Shown here: positions 43,928 to 52,199 of the stretch, piece by piece
Layout: each line of letters starts with the position of its first letter
Numbering within the stretch: the first letter of the stretch is position 1
Assembly (NCBI RefSeq): GCF_036924535.1
Contig: NZ_JAZHRT010000001.1
Span: 5,580,001 to 5,644,000 of the forward strand
Direction: 5' to 3'
DNA length: 64,000 bases
DNA from: Bradyrhizobium sp. AZCC 2262
Lineage (GTDB): Bacteria; Pseudomonadota; Alphaproteobacteria; Rhizobiales; Xanthobacteraceae
The notes under the pieces: model-generated
The model's database searches: none
What the model saw: the letters and a program-made list of their open reading frames with translations, nothing else
Told to the model about the DNA's origin: nothing
Made by a program: the position numbers and the translations under genes

Positions 43928-44485
43928 CTAGAGATTCTTCAGGCTCGCATACAGCGCCAATCCGAACAGCGCCACCGCGCCCAGCAGGAAGCCGAGCACG
44001 AACAAGCCGAAGCCGCGGCGGCGTGGCTTTTTCTCCACGGCCGGCTCGGCGGCCACCGGCGTTGCCACCATCGCATGCTCGCGCTCGATCATGCGGCGCG
44101 CGACATAGCCGGTGACGGCATCGACGATGACGGGCACGTCATGCGACTCGGCGATCACGATGCGGCCGAAGCGCGTATCCTGCACGAAGCGATAGATGCG
44201 CTTGTCGCGCCCCATCACCACATGCGCCACCACGTCGATCCACAGCCGCGGCGTCTCGCCCTGGCTGACGCCGCGATCGAACAGGTCGACCTGCTCGGGC
44301 ACCTGGGCGAACAGCGGATCGAGCGCTTCGTTCAGAATCTCGAGCCGGGCGACCTCGGCATCGCGCAGCTCGACCACAACGCCGGTGCGGTCGGCAGCCT
44401 CGATGCGGGCCTGGCGGAGCGCGTCGCGCAGCCGCGTCGGTCGCGTGTGGCGGGCCTGGTTGCCGGTGTTTTGCGCGTCTGCCAT
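43928..44485 (-). CDS. Conserved protein with C-terminal membrane anchor
   Basis: I do not recognise this 185-residue protein. The N-terminal 150 residues are soluble, with IEAADRTGVVVELRDAEVARLEIL and a basic cluster KKPRRRGFG at the end. One membrane helix follows (about 160-182, LFVLGFLLGAVALFGLALYA), so it looks tail-anchored with the bulk in the cytoplasm. It could bind a ligand, but no motif is evident. It lies next to the GRDP-like gene on the same strand. Confidence 0.6.
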   Translation of the reverse strand: MADAQNTGNQARHTRPTRLRDALRQARIEAADRTGVVVELRDAEVARLEILNEALDPLFAQVPEQVDLFDRGVSQGETPRLWIDVVAHVVMGRDKRIYRFVQDTRFGRIVIAESHDVPVIVDAVTGYVARRMIEREHAMVATPVAAEPAVEKKPRRRGFGLFVLGFLLGAVALFGLALYASLKNL

Positions 44486-44672
44486 CGTAAGCCGCCTTTA
44501 TCCTGAGAGGTGGGCCCGGTTAACCTATCAGTAACTACCTCGCGCGCAATGGCTGTTTATTTGCAATGGGTTAGCGATCCACCGGGTTCTGAGGCTGCGG
44601 CGGGAGCCCCTCACCCCGCCCAGCTTCGCTCATCTCGACCCCGTGAAGGACGGGGAGAGGGAGACCCCCGAA

Positions 44673-44708
44673 CGCAAACGGCCCCACCCGGTTTTCCGGA
44701 TGGGGCCG
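44673..44708 (-). terminator. Terminator of the aceA-DUF4170 transcript
   Basis: CGGCCCCA and TGGGGCCG pair, extended by CCGG across one mismatch, to give a 13-bp stem with a TTTT/AAAA loop. On the minus strand it is followed by TTTG. It starts 29 bases after the DUF4170 stop. Confidence 0.7.
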
Positions 44709-44736
44709 CCTGTCCTTGGGCTTCCTCAGTTTTTTA

Positions 44737-44943
44737 TCAGGCCGAGACGCGGGAGGGCTCTTCGACGATCGAAAAGCGCACGCCGGCCTTGTGGCGGTTC
44801 TCCTCAGAGACCGCGCGCCAGGCATCCTCGGCCTCCTTGCGGGTCTTGAAGGGTCCCTGCACCTGGGCCGAGCCTTCCACGAGCTTGTGGAAGTTCATCG
44901 ATCCGAACTCGCCGCCAATCACCCAGAAATTGCTCTTCGTCAT
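44737..44943 (-). CDS. DUF4170 small protein downstream of aceA
   Basis: The 68-residue product (TKSNFWVIGGEFGSMNFHKL, then GPFKTRKEAEDAWRAVSEE) matches the DUF4170 family, found mainly in Alphaproteobacteria and of unknown function. AGGAG lies 7 bases before the ATG. It follows aceA on the same strand after 22 bases and precedes a terminator, so it should be co-transcribed with isocitrate lyase. Confidence 0.85.
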   Translation of the reverse strand: MTKSNFWVIGGEFGSMNFHKLVEGSAQVQGPFKTRKEAEDAWRAVSEENRHKAGVRFSIVEEPSRVSA

Positions 44944-44965
44944 GACTAGTCTCCTGCTGTTTCCG

Positions 44966-46603
44966 TTAGCCGAACTGGTTCATCGTGTTGTGGGCGCCGC
45001 CCGCCTTCAGCGCGGCTTCACCGGCGAAATATTCCTTGTGCTCGTCGCCGATATCGGAGCCCGCCATGTTCTGGTGCTTTGCGCAGGCGATGCCCTGACG
45101 GATCTCCTGGCGCTGAACATTCTTCACATAGCCCAGCATGCCCTGGTCGCCGAAATACTCCTTCGCGAGATTATCCGTCGACAGCGCCGCCGTGTGATAG
45201 GTCGGCAACGTGATCAGATGGTGGAAGATGCCGGCGCGCTTCGCTGAATCGGCCTGAAAAGTGCGGATGCGCTCGTCGGCTTCAATGGCCAGCGGCGTAT
45301 CGTCGTATTCCACCTTCATCAGGTCGGCGCGGTTGTACTTGCTGACATCCTTGCCGGCTTCCTTCATCGCGTCGTACACCTGCCAACGGAAGTTGAGCGT
45401 CCAGTTGAACGAGGGCGAGTTGTTGTAGGCCAGCTTCGCGTTCGGAATGACCTCGCGAATGCGGTCGACCATCTTGGCGATCTGCTCGATATGCGGCTTC
45501 TCGGTCTCGATCCACAGCAGGTCGGCGCCGTTCTGCAGCGAGGTGATGCTGTCGAGCACGCAGCGATCTTCGCCCGTTCCGGCACGGAACTGGTAGAGGT
45601 TGCTGGCAAGCCGCTTCGGACGCATCATCTTGCCGTTGCGATTGATGATGACATCGCCGTTCCTTGCGTTGTCGGCGGTGATTTCCTCGCAATCCAGGAA
45701 GCTGTTGTACTGGTCGCCGAGGTCGCCGGGCTTGTGGCTGACGGCGATCTGCTGCGTCAGGCCTGCGCCGAGCGAGTCGGTGCGGGTCACGACGACGCCG
45801 TCTTCGACGCCCAGTTCAAGGAATGCATGGCGGCAGGCGCGGATCTTCGCGAGGAAGACCTCGTGCGGCACCGTCACCTTGCCGTCCTGATGGCCGCACT
45901 GCTTTTCGTCGGAGACCTGATTCTCGATCTGCAGGGCGCAGGCACCCGCTTCGATCATCTTCTTCGCGAGCAGGTAGGTCGCCTCGGCGTTACCAAAGCC
46001 GGCGTCGATGTCGGCGATGACGGGCACGACATGCGTCTGGAAGTTGTCGACCTTTTCGATCAGTTCCTTTTCCTTCGCCTTGTCGCCTGCCTTGCGGGCG
46101 GCGTCGATGGCGCGGAAGATGTCGTTGAGCTCACGGGAGTCCGCCTGACGGAGGAAGGTGTACAACTCTTCGATCAGCGCCGGCACCGAGGTCTTCTCGT
46201 GCATCGACTGGTCGGGCAGCGGCCCGAACTCGGAGCGAAGTGCGGCGATCATCCAGCCCGAGAGATACAGATAGCGGCGATCGGTCTTGCCAAAGTGCTT
46301 CTTGACCGAAATCAGCTTCTGCTGCGCGATGAAGCCATGCCAGCAACCGAGCGACTGGGTGTACTTGGTGGGATCGGCGTCATAGGCCGCCATATCGGCG
46401 CGCATCAGCGCCGCGGTGTAGCGGGCGATGTCCAGGCCGGTCTTGAAGCGGTTCTGCAGGCGCATGCGCGCCACGGCTTCGGCGGTGACACCGTTCCAGG
46501 TCGGCTGGGTCTCGAGGAGCGCCTTGGCGGCGCCGATCTCGCTCGCATAGGAAGCGGGTCCCTGGATAGCCTTATCGCTGATGCCGCGCGGCTGGTAGTT
46601 CAT
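44966..46603 (-). CDS. aceA: Isocitrate lyase, long form
   Basis: The enzyme splits isocitrate into succinate and glyoxylate in the glyoxylate shunt, needed for growth on acetate and fatty acids. The 545-residue length is that of the long bacterial/eukaryotic-like form. Motifs include VIADIDAGFGNAEATYLL and the catalytic KQCGHQDGK, where Gln replaces the second Lys of the usual KKCGH. The start at 46603 is preceded by GAAGGGATC at a good distance; an in-frame ATG at 46627 is possible. It is divergent from the RamB/ScfR-like regulator, its likely controller. Confidence 0.95.
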   Translation of the reverse strand: MNYQPRGISDKAIQGPASYASEIGAAKALLETQPTWNGVTAEAVARMRLQNRFKTGLDIARYTAALMRADMAAYDADPTKYTQSLGCWHGFIAQQKLISVKKHFGKTDRRYLYLSGWMIAALRSEFGPLPDQSMHEKTSVPALIEELYTFLRQADSRELNDIFRAIDAARKAGDKAKEKELIEKVDNFQTHVVPVIADIDAGFGNAEATYLLAKKMIEAGACALQIENQVSDEKQCGHQDGKVTVPHEVFLAKIRACRHAFLELGVEDGVVVTRTDSLGAGLTQQIAVSHKPGDLGDQYNSFLDCEEITADNARNGDVIINRNGKMMRPKRLASNLYQFRAGTGEDRCVLDSITSLQNGADLLWIETEKPHIEQIAKMVDRIREVIPNAKLAYNNSPSFNWTLNFRWQVYDAMKEAGKDVSKYNRADLMKVEYDDTPLAIEADERIRTFQADSAKRAGIFHHLITLPTYHTAALSTDNLAKEYFGDQGMLGYVKNVQRQEIRQGIACAKHQNMAGSDIGDEHKEYFAGEAALKAGGAHNTMNQFG

Positions 46604-46640
46604 GATCTTGATCCCTTCAATCGACATTCTTGACAGTGCA

Positions 46641-46704
46641 TTGCGAAACGTCCTGAGAGCTAAACGCCAAAATCTCAATTTCGCATAGACTGCTTGATTT
46701 CGAA
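46641..46704. promoter_or_regulatory. Half-sites in the aceA / ramB-like divergent region
   Basis: TTGCGAAA at 46641-46648 faces TTTCGCA at 46679-46685, and TTTCGAA follows at 46698-46704. These inverted TGCGAAA elements lie in the AT-rich 181-bp region between aceA and the regulator gene. They are candidate binding sites for the regulator, whose Corynebacterium relative RamB binds a TTTGCAAA-containing site near aceA and aceB. Confidence 0.45.
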
Positions 46705-46784
46705 TGGTGATGTCATGTAACATATAAACTTGTCATAGATGTCATCTTGTAAATTTTGTCACAAATCAGGTCAAGGAACCTGCC

Positions 46785-48231
46785 ATGGCCGCCGACTCCG
46801 GAAAGAAACTCTTCGTCGGCCCCCGCTTCCGGCGGATCCGCCAGCAGCTCGGGCTGTCACAGACCCAGATCGCCGAAGGGCTGGGCATTTCTCCGAGCTA
46901 TATCAACCTGATAGAGCGGAACCAGCGCCCGGTGACGGCGCAGATATTGCTGCGGCTGGCCGAGACCTATGACCTCGATTTGCGCGACCTCGCGACCGCC
47001 GACGAGGACCGGTTCTTTGCCGAGCTGAACGAAATCTTCTCCGATCCGCTGTTTCGACAGATTGACCTGCCGAAGCAGGAACTGCGCGACCTCGCCGAAC
47101 TCTGCCCCGGCGTGACTCATTCCCTGCAACGGCTCTACGCCGCCTATACCGAGGCCCGCCGCGGCGAGACCCTTGTGGCGGCGCAAATGGCCGACCGCGA
47201 CGAGGGCGCCCGCTTCGAGGCCAACCCGATCGAGCGCGTGCGTGACCTGATCGAGGCCAACCGCAACTATTTTCCGGAACTCGAGCAGGCCGCGGAGAAT
47301 TTGCGCGATGAACTCAACATCTCCGCGGAGGAACTGTTCGCCGCACTTTCGGCGCGCTTGCGCGAAAAGCATTCGATCGTCACCCGCATCATGCCGGTCG
47401 ACGTGATGCGCGAGACGCTGCGGCGGTTCGACCGTCATCGCCGGCAATTGCTGATCTCCGAACTGGTCGACGGATCGGGCCGCGCCTTCCAGCTCGCGAT
47501 GCAGATGGGCCTGGCCGAATCCGGCGCCAGCATCGACGCCATCGTCAATCGCGCCGGCCCGCTCGACGATACGCCGCGGCGGCTTTATCGGATTACGCTC
47601 GCGAATTACTTCGCCGCCGCCGTGATGATGCCCTACCAGCCGTTCCACACCGCTGCGGAAAATCTGAACTACGACGTCCACGTGCTGGCGCAACGCTTCA
47701 ACGCCGGCTTCGAGCAGGTGTGCCATCGCCTCACCACGCTGCAGCGGCCGAACGCGCGCGGCGTGCCGTTCTTCCTGCTGCGTGTCGACAATGCCGGCAA
47801 CGTCTCGAAACGGTTTTCCTCCGGCACGTTTCCGTTCTCGAAATTCGGCGGCACCTGCCCGCTGTGGAACGTGCACTCGACCTTCGACACGCCGGACCGT
47901 CTGCTCAAGCAGGTGATCGAACTGCCCGACGGCACGCGCTATTTCTCGATCGCGCAGATGGTGCGCCGCCCGGTGGCCCCGCACCGCGCAGCCGCAGCCG
48001 CGCTTTGCCATTGGTCTCGGCTGCGAAATCCGCCACGCGGCAAAACTCGTCTATGCCGCCGGGATGGACCTGGAGAAGGCGGAGGGCACGCCGATCGGCG
48101 TCAACTGCCGGCTTTGCGAACGCGAAAACTGCAGCCAGCGCGCCGAGCCGCCGATCACGCGGACGCTGATTTTGGACGAGAACACGCGGCGGGTGAGCTC
48201 GTTCGCGTTTTCGAATGCAAGGGAGTTGTGA
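46785..48231 (+). pseudogene. RamB/ScfR-type short-chain fatty acyl-CoA regulator, frameshifted
   Basis: The first part (residues 1 to about 404) is a complete-looking regulator: an XRE helix-turn-helix (residues 14-68, LGLSQTQIAEGLGISPSYINLIERNQRPVT spans it), then an ImmA/IrrE-like and acyl-CoA-responsive part. After MVRRPVAPHRA, near 47985-47995, the coding frame shifts by one base inside the GC-rich GCAGCCGCAGCCGCG. The expected end (PRFAIGLGCEIRH, then CRLCERENCSQR and FAFSNAREL) continues in the next frame to a TGA at 48229-48231. The unshifted frame runs on to 48572 with unrelated sequence. One inserted base, a sequencing error or programmed shifting are all possible. Confidence 0.8.
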
Positions 48232-48250
48232 GGGCCACGCTCTCTCAACA

Positions 48251-48373
48251 CGTCGTCCCCGCGAACGCGGGGACCCATACGCCGCGGCCGTTGTTGTTGA
48301 AACGCGATGCAACGATGAGCGAGCAAAATACTGCTTCCTGTGGTTATGGGTCCCTGCTTTCGCAGGGACGACG
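48251..48373. repeat. Intergenic repeat, family B, copy 3
   Basis: The left end reads CGTCGTCCCCGCGAACGCGGGGAC and the right end GCTTTCGCAGGGACGACG. The two arms of the left hairpin changed together (CCCTGCG to CCCCGCG with CGCGGGG), so pairing is kept. It lies just after the frameshifted regulator. Confidence 0.85.
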
Positions 48374-49172
48374 GATAGATATGGCTTCGCATCCTCGCGG
48401 CGCGATGCGCCCGAGTTGTGCTCTCATCTCTGCCCCTCAAAAATCAGAGGGCGCAGGGAAGGCCGGGTGCTGGCTGGCACCCGCGGTCTCGTGTGCAACA
48501 AGCGCAAAGAAAACGCACACGAGCATACAGGTATCAGCCGGGGCATCCGGCCTTCCCTGCGCAATGGTTTGACGGCTTATGCCGCGCTCTCCCTGGAGAC
48601 GAATTCGTCTTGCCTCCATCGCCGGCGAATTGGCGGCTCGCATCGCCCGCTTGAGCTTTGCAAACCTCCGCCGACTTGACACCAGCCACGGGTGCCGGGA
48701 CCACACGGTTTTGCCGTACGCAACTGCGCCGTTCGTCTGACACGCTGGAGATCGCTCACGGGAAACCCGCCCTGCGATCCGCATCACGCGCCGGCGCTTT
48801 CGCGTCCACCGCATCCCCGACCCAACGTCCATGACGATCGCGATACGCCCCTCTTGCGGGCCGGGATGGCGGGAGTTGTAGGACTGATTTGGGTCTCGCG
48901 CGAAGGCGATTCTTTTTTCGCGCAGGACTGGACCGGGCAAATCAGGTTGAAAGGATTGAGAAACTTTTTGTTTTGGCGCAACGGCCGCCGGGTGGGCGGC
49001 TTTCATTCTTCGAGACGCGGCGAAGACGCCGCTCCTCAGGATGAGGTCTGGCATTTCGGCGCGAAGATGAAGATCTGTTCGTCAGCATTGCATCGCGCTG
49101 CGCCATCGGGAAAAAGTGGAACCATCGCCGCGGGCGCAGCGTTGCTTGGATCACCTGCAAGAGGAGAGACCA
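48374..49172. other. Geneless block made of repeats (800 bp)
   Basis: No frame here looks coding. The block holds a structured element with a 16-bp terminal inverted repeat (48451-48562), a following region with short palindromes such as GACGAATTCGTC, and near 48988-49048 another repeat type (ATTCTTCGAGACGCGG, CCGCTCCTCAGGATGAGG). The minus-strand translation contains HETAGASQHPAFPAPSD, which I recall as a spurious ORF common in Bradyrhizobium genomes; it marks the repeat and is not a protein. Confidence 0.7.
48451..48562. repeat. Structured repeat with 16-bp inverted ends
   Basis: GCGCAGGGAAGGCCGG at 48451-48466 pairs perfectly with CCGGCCTTCCCTGCGC at 48547-48562. Between them are the hairpins GGGTGC/GCACCC (48465-48482) and CGTGTGC/GCACACG (48490-48521), giving a branched fold. 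The first inner hairpin overlaps the outer arm by two bases. From memory, similar sequence is multicopy in Bradyrhizobium; this could not be checked here. Confidence 0.7.
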
Positions 49173-49427
49173 ATGCTGAAGACATTGATTACCGTTTCGA
49201 CCGTGCTGCTCGCCACCGCGGCGTTTGCGCAGACCGGCACGAAGTCTCCGGGGTCCTCGGAAGCCGCCCCAGGACAGAAGATGCAGAAGGCCAAGACATC
49301 GACCGCGCCGGGTGCGTCGGAATACGCGCCCGGACATCAGAAGAAATCGGCGAAGGCCCCGGGCCATTCGGGAAGCGCACCGGGTCATCAGACGACGACC
49401 GGAATGGCTACGAAGAAGAAATACTAG
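49173..49427 (+). CDS. Small exported protein with three APG repeats
   Basis: The 84-residue product has a clear signal peptide (MLKTLITVSTVLLATAAFA, cut before Gln). The mature part has three copies of a 12-residue unit, (S/A)PG-x-S-x-x-APG-(Q/H)-(K/Q): SPGSSEAAPGQK, APGASEYAPGHQ and APGHSGSAPGHQ. They are separated by Lys-rich spacers, and the protein ends in KKKY. It is strongly basic and probably disordered. GAGGAG lies 7 bases before the ATG, and a perfect terminator follows, so it is a single-gene unit. No function is known to me. Confidence 0.8.
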   Translation: MLKTLITVSTVLLATAAFAQTGTKSPGSSEAAPGQKMQKAKTSTAPGASEYAPGHQKKSAKAPGHSGSAPGHQTTTGMATKKKY

Positions 49428-49439
49428 TTCTCCAACGCG

Positions 49440-49467
49440 CGGCCCGGCATCGACACCGGGCCGTTTT
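49440..49467 (+). terminator. Intrinsic terminator after the APG-repeat gene
   Basis: CGGCCCGG and CCGGGCCG form a perfect 8-bp stem with an 8-base loop, followed by TTTTG. It begins 13 bases after the stop codon. Confidence 0.88.
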
Positions 49468-49685
49468 GCGTGCGCGCAGGTTCACTCTTTCTACAGGTCT
49501 CCAGCGTCATTGACGCAGTGCGATGCATCAATGGACCTCCCTCACGGAAAAGCCACTTCTGTGTCCCGCTGGTGACGATCACATTTAAAACGTGGGTATT
49601 CCGCAATTTTGCGATGGAACGGCCAAGCCGATTCGCTAGTTTTGTAAGCAGCGATTCCCAGACCTCGCGGATGGATGCAGGACCG

Positions 49686-49961
49686 ATGTTGCGACGTGTC
49701 AAGCTGATGAACCCGTTCGAAATCGTCCAGGACCGGATTGCGCCGGAGCGGCCGCAGCCCGCCGAGCTCAAGGTGATCAATCGCGCCGGCCGTTCCACGC
49801 CGGTCTGCGCCGCCTGCGGTTCCGACGACATCATCTGCCATGCCACGGCGCAGTGGAGCAACGAGGCGCAGGAATGGCAGCTCGCCAATACCTTCAACCA
49901 GCCGGCGCACTGTAATACCTGCAACCACGACGGCAATTTGGTGTGGCTGACGCTGAATTAG
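49686..49961 (+). CDS. Small protein with a four-cysteine zinc-ribbon-like motif
   Basis: The product (91 residues from ATG 49686, or 84 from ATG 49707) contains CAACGSDDIICHATAQW and, 32 residues after the first pair, CNTCNHDG. The two Cys-x-x-Cys pairs fit a zinc ribbon. The sequence between them (WSNEAQEWQLANTF) is not typical of known zinc-ribbon families. GGA at 49680 slightly favours the upstream start. The function is unknown; it is followed by a family E repeat. Confidence 0.62.
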   Translation: MLRRVKLMNPFEIVQDRIAPERPQPAELKVINRAGRSTPVCAACGSDDIICHATAQWSNEAQEWQLANTFNQPAHCNTCNHDGNLVWLTLN

Positions 49962-49978
49962 GGCGTAGCGGTAAGAAT

Positions 49979-50083
49979 GTAGCCCGCATGAGCGCAAGCG
50001 ATATGCGGGACCGGTGAATCCCGGATATCGCTTCCGCCTACGCTCGTTGAGCTACGGCGGACAAGTCGCTCATCCGGGCTACG
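49979..50083. repeat. Intergenic repeat, family E, copy 1
   Basis: It begins GTAGCCCGCATGAGCGCAAGC and ends CATCCGGGCTAC, with CGATATGCGGGA and CCCGGATATCG inside and the segment GTTGAGCTACGGCGGACAAG. Other copies lie at 51310, 51973 and 56044, with a remnant at 60232. Confidence 0.88.
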
Positions 50084-50097
50084 GTTTTTGCCCCCCG

Positions 50098-50523
50098 TCA
50101 AATCTCCGCATACACTTCCAGCAGGTTCCCATCGGGATCCCTGAAGAACAGCGTGCGATGGCCGAAGGGCTGGTTGGTCGGCGGTTCGAGCAGATCGACG
50201 CCCTGCCGGACCAGCTCGTCGGCGCAGCGATCGACGTCATCAACCGCAACCTTGAACGCGAGTTGCAGCGAAGCGCTCCCTGTGGGCGTCGGCGCATCCT
50301 TCGCCGTCCGGCCCGGCCGCGACAGCGCGAGCGTGTTGCCGCCGATCTGATACTCGATCCATCCGGCCGATAGCTCGCGCGTCAGCGGAAAGCGAAGGAT
50401 GCCTTCATAGAAGCGCCGCATCGCCGCCATGTCGCGCACGAGGATGACGGTGTAGTCGATGGCGCGGATGGACTGGAAGGGTGAAGTGGTGGGTGGGTTC
50501 TGGTTGCTCATGATTGCTTTCAT
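50098..50523 (-). CDS. VOC (glyoxalase-like) family protein
   Basis: The 141-residue protein (137 from the alternative ATG at 50511) has a single VOC unit: IRAIDYTVILVRDMAAMRRFYEGILRF, then SLQLAFKVAVDDVDRCADELV and a C-terminal FFRDPDGNLLEVYAEI with the conserved Asp-Pro-x-Gly-Asn and Glu. VOC proteins include glyoxalase I and resistance proteins. No substrate can be assigned. Confidence 0.85.
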   Translation of the reverse strand: MKAIMSNQNPPTTSPFQSIRAIDYTVILVRDMAAMRRFYEGILRFPLTRELSAGWIEYQIGGNTLALSRPGRTAKDAPTPTGSASLQLAFKVAVDDVDRCADELVRQGVDLLEPPTNQPFGHRTLFFRDPDGNLLEVYAEI

Positions 50524-50614
50524 ATTCGGCATGCAGCAGTAGCCCGCGTGAGCCAAGAGCGGACATCGGTGATATTGATCCGGCAACAACATGCATCCCG
50601 GAGGTGTGATCGCT

Positions 50615-51310
50615 GTGCCCGAACCGACGGACTATGACACCATCGCCGAACGTTATGCCGAAAAAATCGATGAACGGCCCTGGAATGCGCTTTACGAGCG
50701 GCCAACGACATTGGCGCTTCTGCCAGAGGTCACCGAGATAGATGTTCTTGACGCCGGTTGCGGTCACGGCTGGTACGCCGAGTGGCTCGTGCGTCACGGC
50801 GCCCGCGTGGTTGCGGTCGATCGCAGTGCGGCCATGGTTGCCCTTGCGCAAAACCGCGTGGCCGGCCGCGCCCGCGTGATACAGGGTGACATCAGCGATT
50901 TGCGAAGCGTTCTCGCCGACGAAACGTTTGATCTCGTGCTGTCCTCGCTCGTGCTGCATTACCAGGCGGACCTCTTGGCCGTCTTCGCCGAATGCGCGCG
51001 GTTGCTTCGGCCATCCGGCACGCTCGTGTTTTCGACCCATCATCCCGTTCAGGATGAGGTCAGCATTCTCGATCCCGGCTATTTGAATGCCGAATTGATC
51101 GAAGAGAAATGGGGATGGCTCGGAAGCAAAATGCGCTACTACCGAAGACCGCTACGCGATCTGACCGAGCCGCTCAGGGATGCCGGGTTTGTCATTGAAC
51201 GATTGTGCGAGCCGACGCCGGGCGAGGAACTGAAGCTGAGAGACCCAAAGGGGTATGATCGGCTATGCCGGCTGCCGGCGTTCATCTTCGTGCGCGCGAG
51301 GAAGGGGTAG
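50615..51310 (+). CDS. SAM-dependent class I methyltransferase
   Basis: The 231-residue product has motif I VLDAGCGHGWYAEWL, motif II VVAVDRSAAMVALA, and the post-I LDLVLSSLVLHY region of the Methyltransf_11/25 group. The start is a GTG (50615) preceded by GGAGGTG 9 bases earlier; the ATG at 50591 lies upstream of that ribosome binding site and is less likely. The substrate is unknown. It is divergent from the VOC gene. Confidence 0.85.
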   Translation: MPEPTDYDTIAERYAEKIDERPWNALYERPTTLALLPEVTEIDVLDAGCGHGWYAEWLVRHGARVVAVDRSAAMVALAQNRVAGRARVIQGDISDLRSVLADETFDLVLSSLVLHYQADLLAVFAECARLLRPSGTLVFSTHHPVQDEVSILDPGYLNAELIEEKWGWLGSKMRYYRRPLRDLTEPLRDAGFVIERLCEPTPGEELKLRDPKGYDRLCRLPAFIFVRARKG

Positions 51311-51381
51311 TAGCCCGCATGAGCGCAGCAATATGCGGGGAACGATGAGGTCCCGGATATCGCTTCGCTCATCCGGGCTAC
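51310..51381. repeat. Intergenic repeat, family E, copy 2 (short)
   Basis: A 72-bp short form of the family E repeat lies between the methyltransferase and DinB genes: GTAGCCCGCATGAGCGCAGC at the left and GCTCATCCGGGCTAC at the right. The middle TTGAGCTACGGCGG segment is absent. Confidence 0.85.
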
Positions 51382-51387
51382 GCCTGC

Positions 51388-51957
51388 TCACGCCCCAGCG
51401 TCCGAGCTCCAAATCCCCTCTTCCGTCCACCCAAGCACCACGAACTCCGCCGCCCGCAACGGCGCCTCACCTACCGCGAAGAACTCGTCGAGTTGCGGCG
51501 GGCTCACTGACGTGCCCGAGAGCATGCTGTGGGCCTGCCCGCGGTGGTGCACGTCGTGCTGGAACAGGTGCAGCAGCAGCCGGTCCATCCGCTCGCGCTG
51601 GATGGAGGTGCCGCGATGCACGGAGACGATGCGCTGCAGTCCGCCGCCGTCGAGCGTTTCGACGACCTTGAGCAAACGGCGGTCGACCGCGGCCTGGGCT
51701 TCCTTCAGCACGACAACCGTCGCACAGGGCTCCTGATCCGCAAAGGCCGCTGGCCCCAGCGTGCCGCCTTCCATCGCGTCGACGTAAAAATGGTCGATGA
51801 TCAGGATGTGGTTGAGCGTGGCGCGCAGGCTCGGAAAGAAGCCGGTTCGTTTTGCGGTGAATTCGTCCGGTGAAAGCCCGAGACAGGCGGTGAGCAGCCG
51901 GTGGTTTGCCCAGGCGTTGTTGTACGCCATCGTGCGGTAGGGAAGCACATCATTCAT
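51388..51957 (-). CDS. DinB family protein
   Basis: The 189-residue four-helix-bundle protein has the three-histidine pattern of DinB enzymes: His in LNHILIIDHFY and His in HDVHHRGQAHSML, which together can bind a metal. The family includes thiol transferases and damage-induced proteins. The substrate is unknown. The frame is complete with an ATG at 51957. Confidence 0.88.
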   Translation of the reverse strand: MNDVLPYRTMAYNNAWANHRLLTACLGLSPDEFTAKRTGFFPSLRATLNHILIIDHFYVDAMEGGTLGPAAFADQEPCATVVVLKEAQAAVDRRLLKVVETLDGGGLQRIVSVHRGTSIQRERMDRLLLHLFQHDVHHRGQAHSMLSGTSVSPPQLDEFFAVGEAPLRAAEFVVLGWTEEGIWSSDAGA

Positions 51958-51972
51958 TTGCGTTGCCGATCA

Positions 51973-52081
51973 GTAGCCCGCATGAGCGCAGCGATATGCG
52001 GGAACGATAACGAAGGTCCCGGATATCGCTTCCGCCTTCGCTCGTTGAGCTACGGCGGACAAGCCGCTCATCCGGGCTACG
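51973..52081. repeat. Intergenic repeat, family E, copy 3
   Basis: A 109-bp copy carries the full form: GTAGCCCGCATGAGCGCAGC, CCCGGATATCGCTTCC, GTTGAGCTACGGCGG and CTCATCCGGGCTAC. It lies directly beside the family D repeat at 52097, so two families sit in one gap. Confidence 0.88.
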
Positions 52082-52096
52082 CATGTTTATCGTAGC

Positions 52097-52179
52097 GTCA
52101 TTGCGAGCGAAGCGAAGCAATCCATAGTGCCGCTTGCGGACAGATGGATTGCTTCGTCGCTTCGCTCCTCGCAATGACG
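52097..52179. repeat. Intergenic repeat, family D, copy 2
   Basis: An 83-bp element starts GTCATTGCGAGCGAAGCGAAG and ends CGCTCCTCGCAATGAC, with CAATCCAT/ATGGATTG inside. The ends are inverted repeats. It lies between the DinB and molybdenum hydroxylase genes. Confidence 0.9.
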
Positions 52180-52199
52180 GCTTGGCGATATCGTCGCGC

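Noticed and set aside
48437..49054. Minus-strand frame containing HETAGASQHPAFPAPSD
   Set aside because: I recall this as a spurious ORF of a multicopy Bradyrhizobium repeat; it spans repeats and lacks a ribosome binding site.
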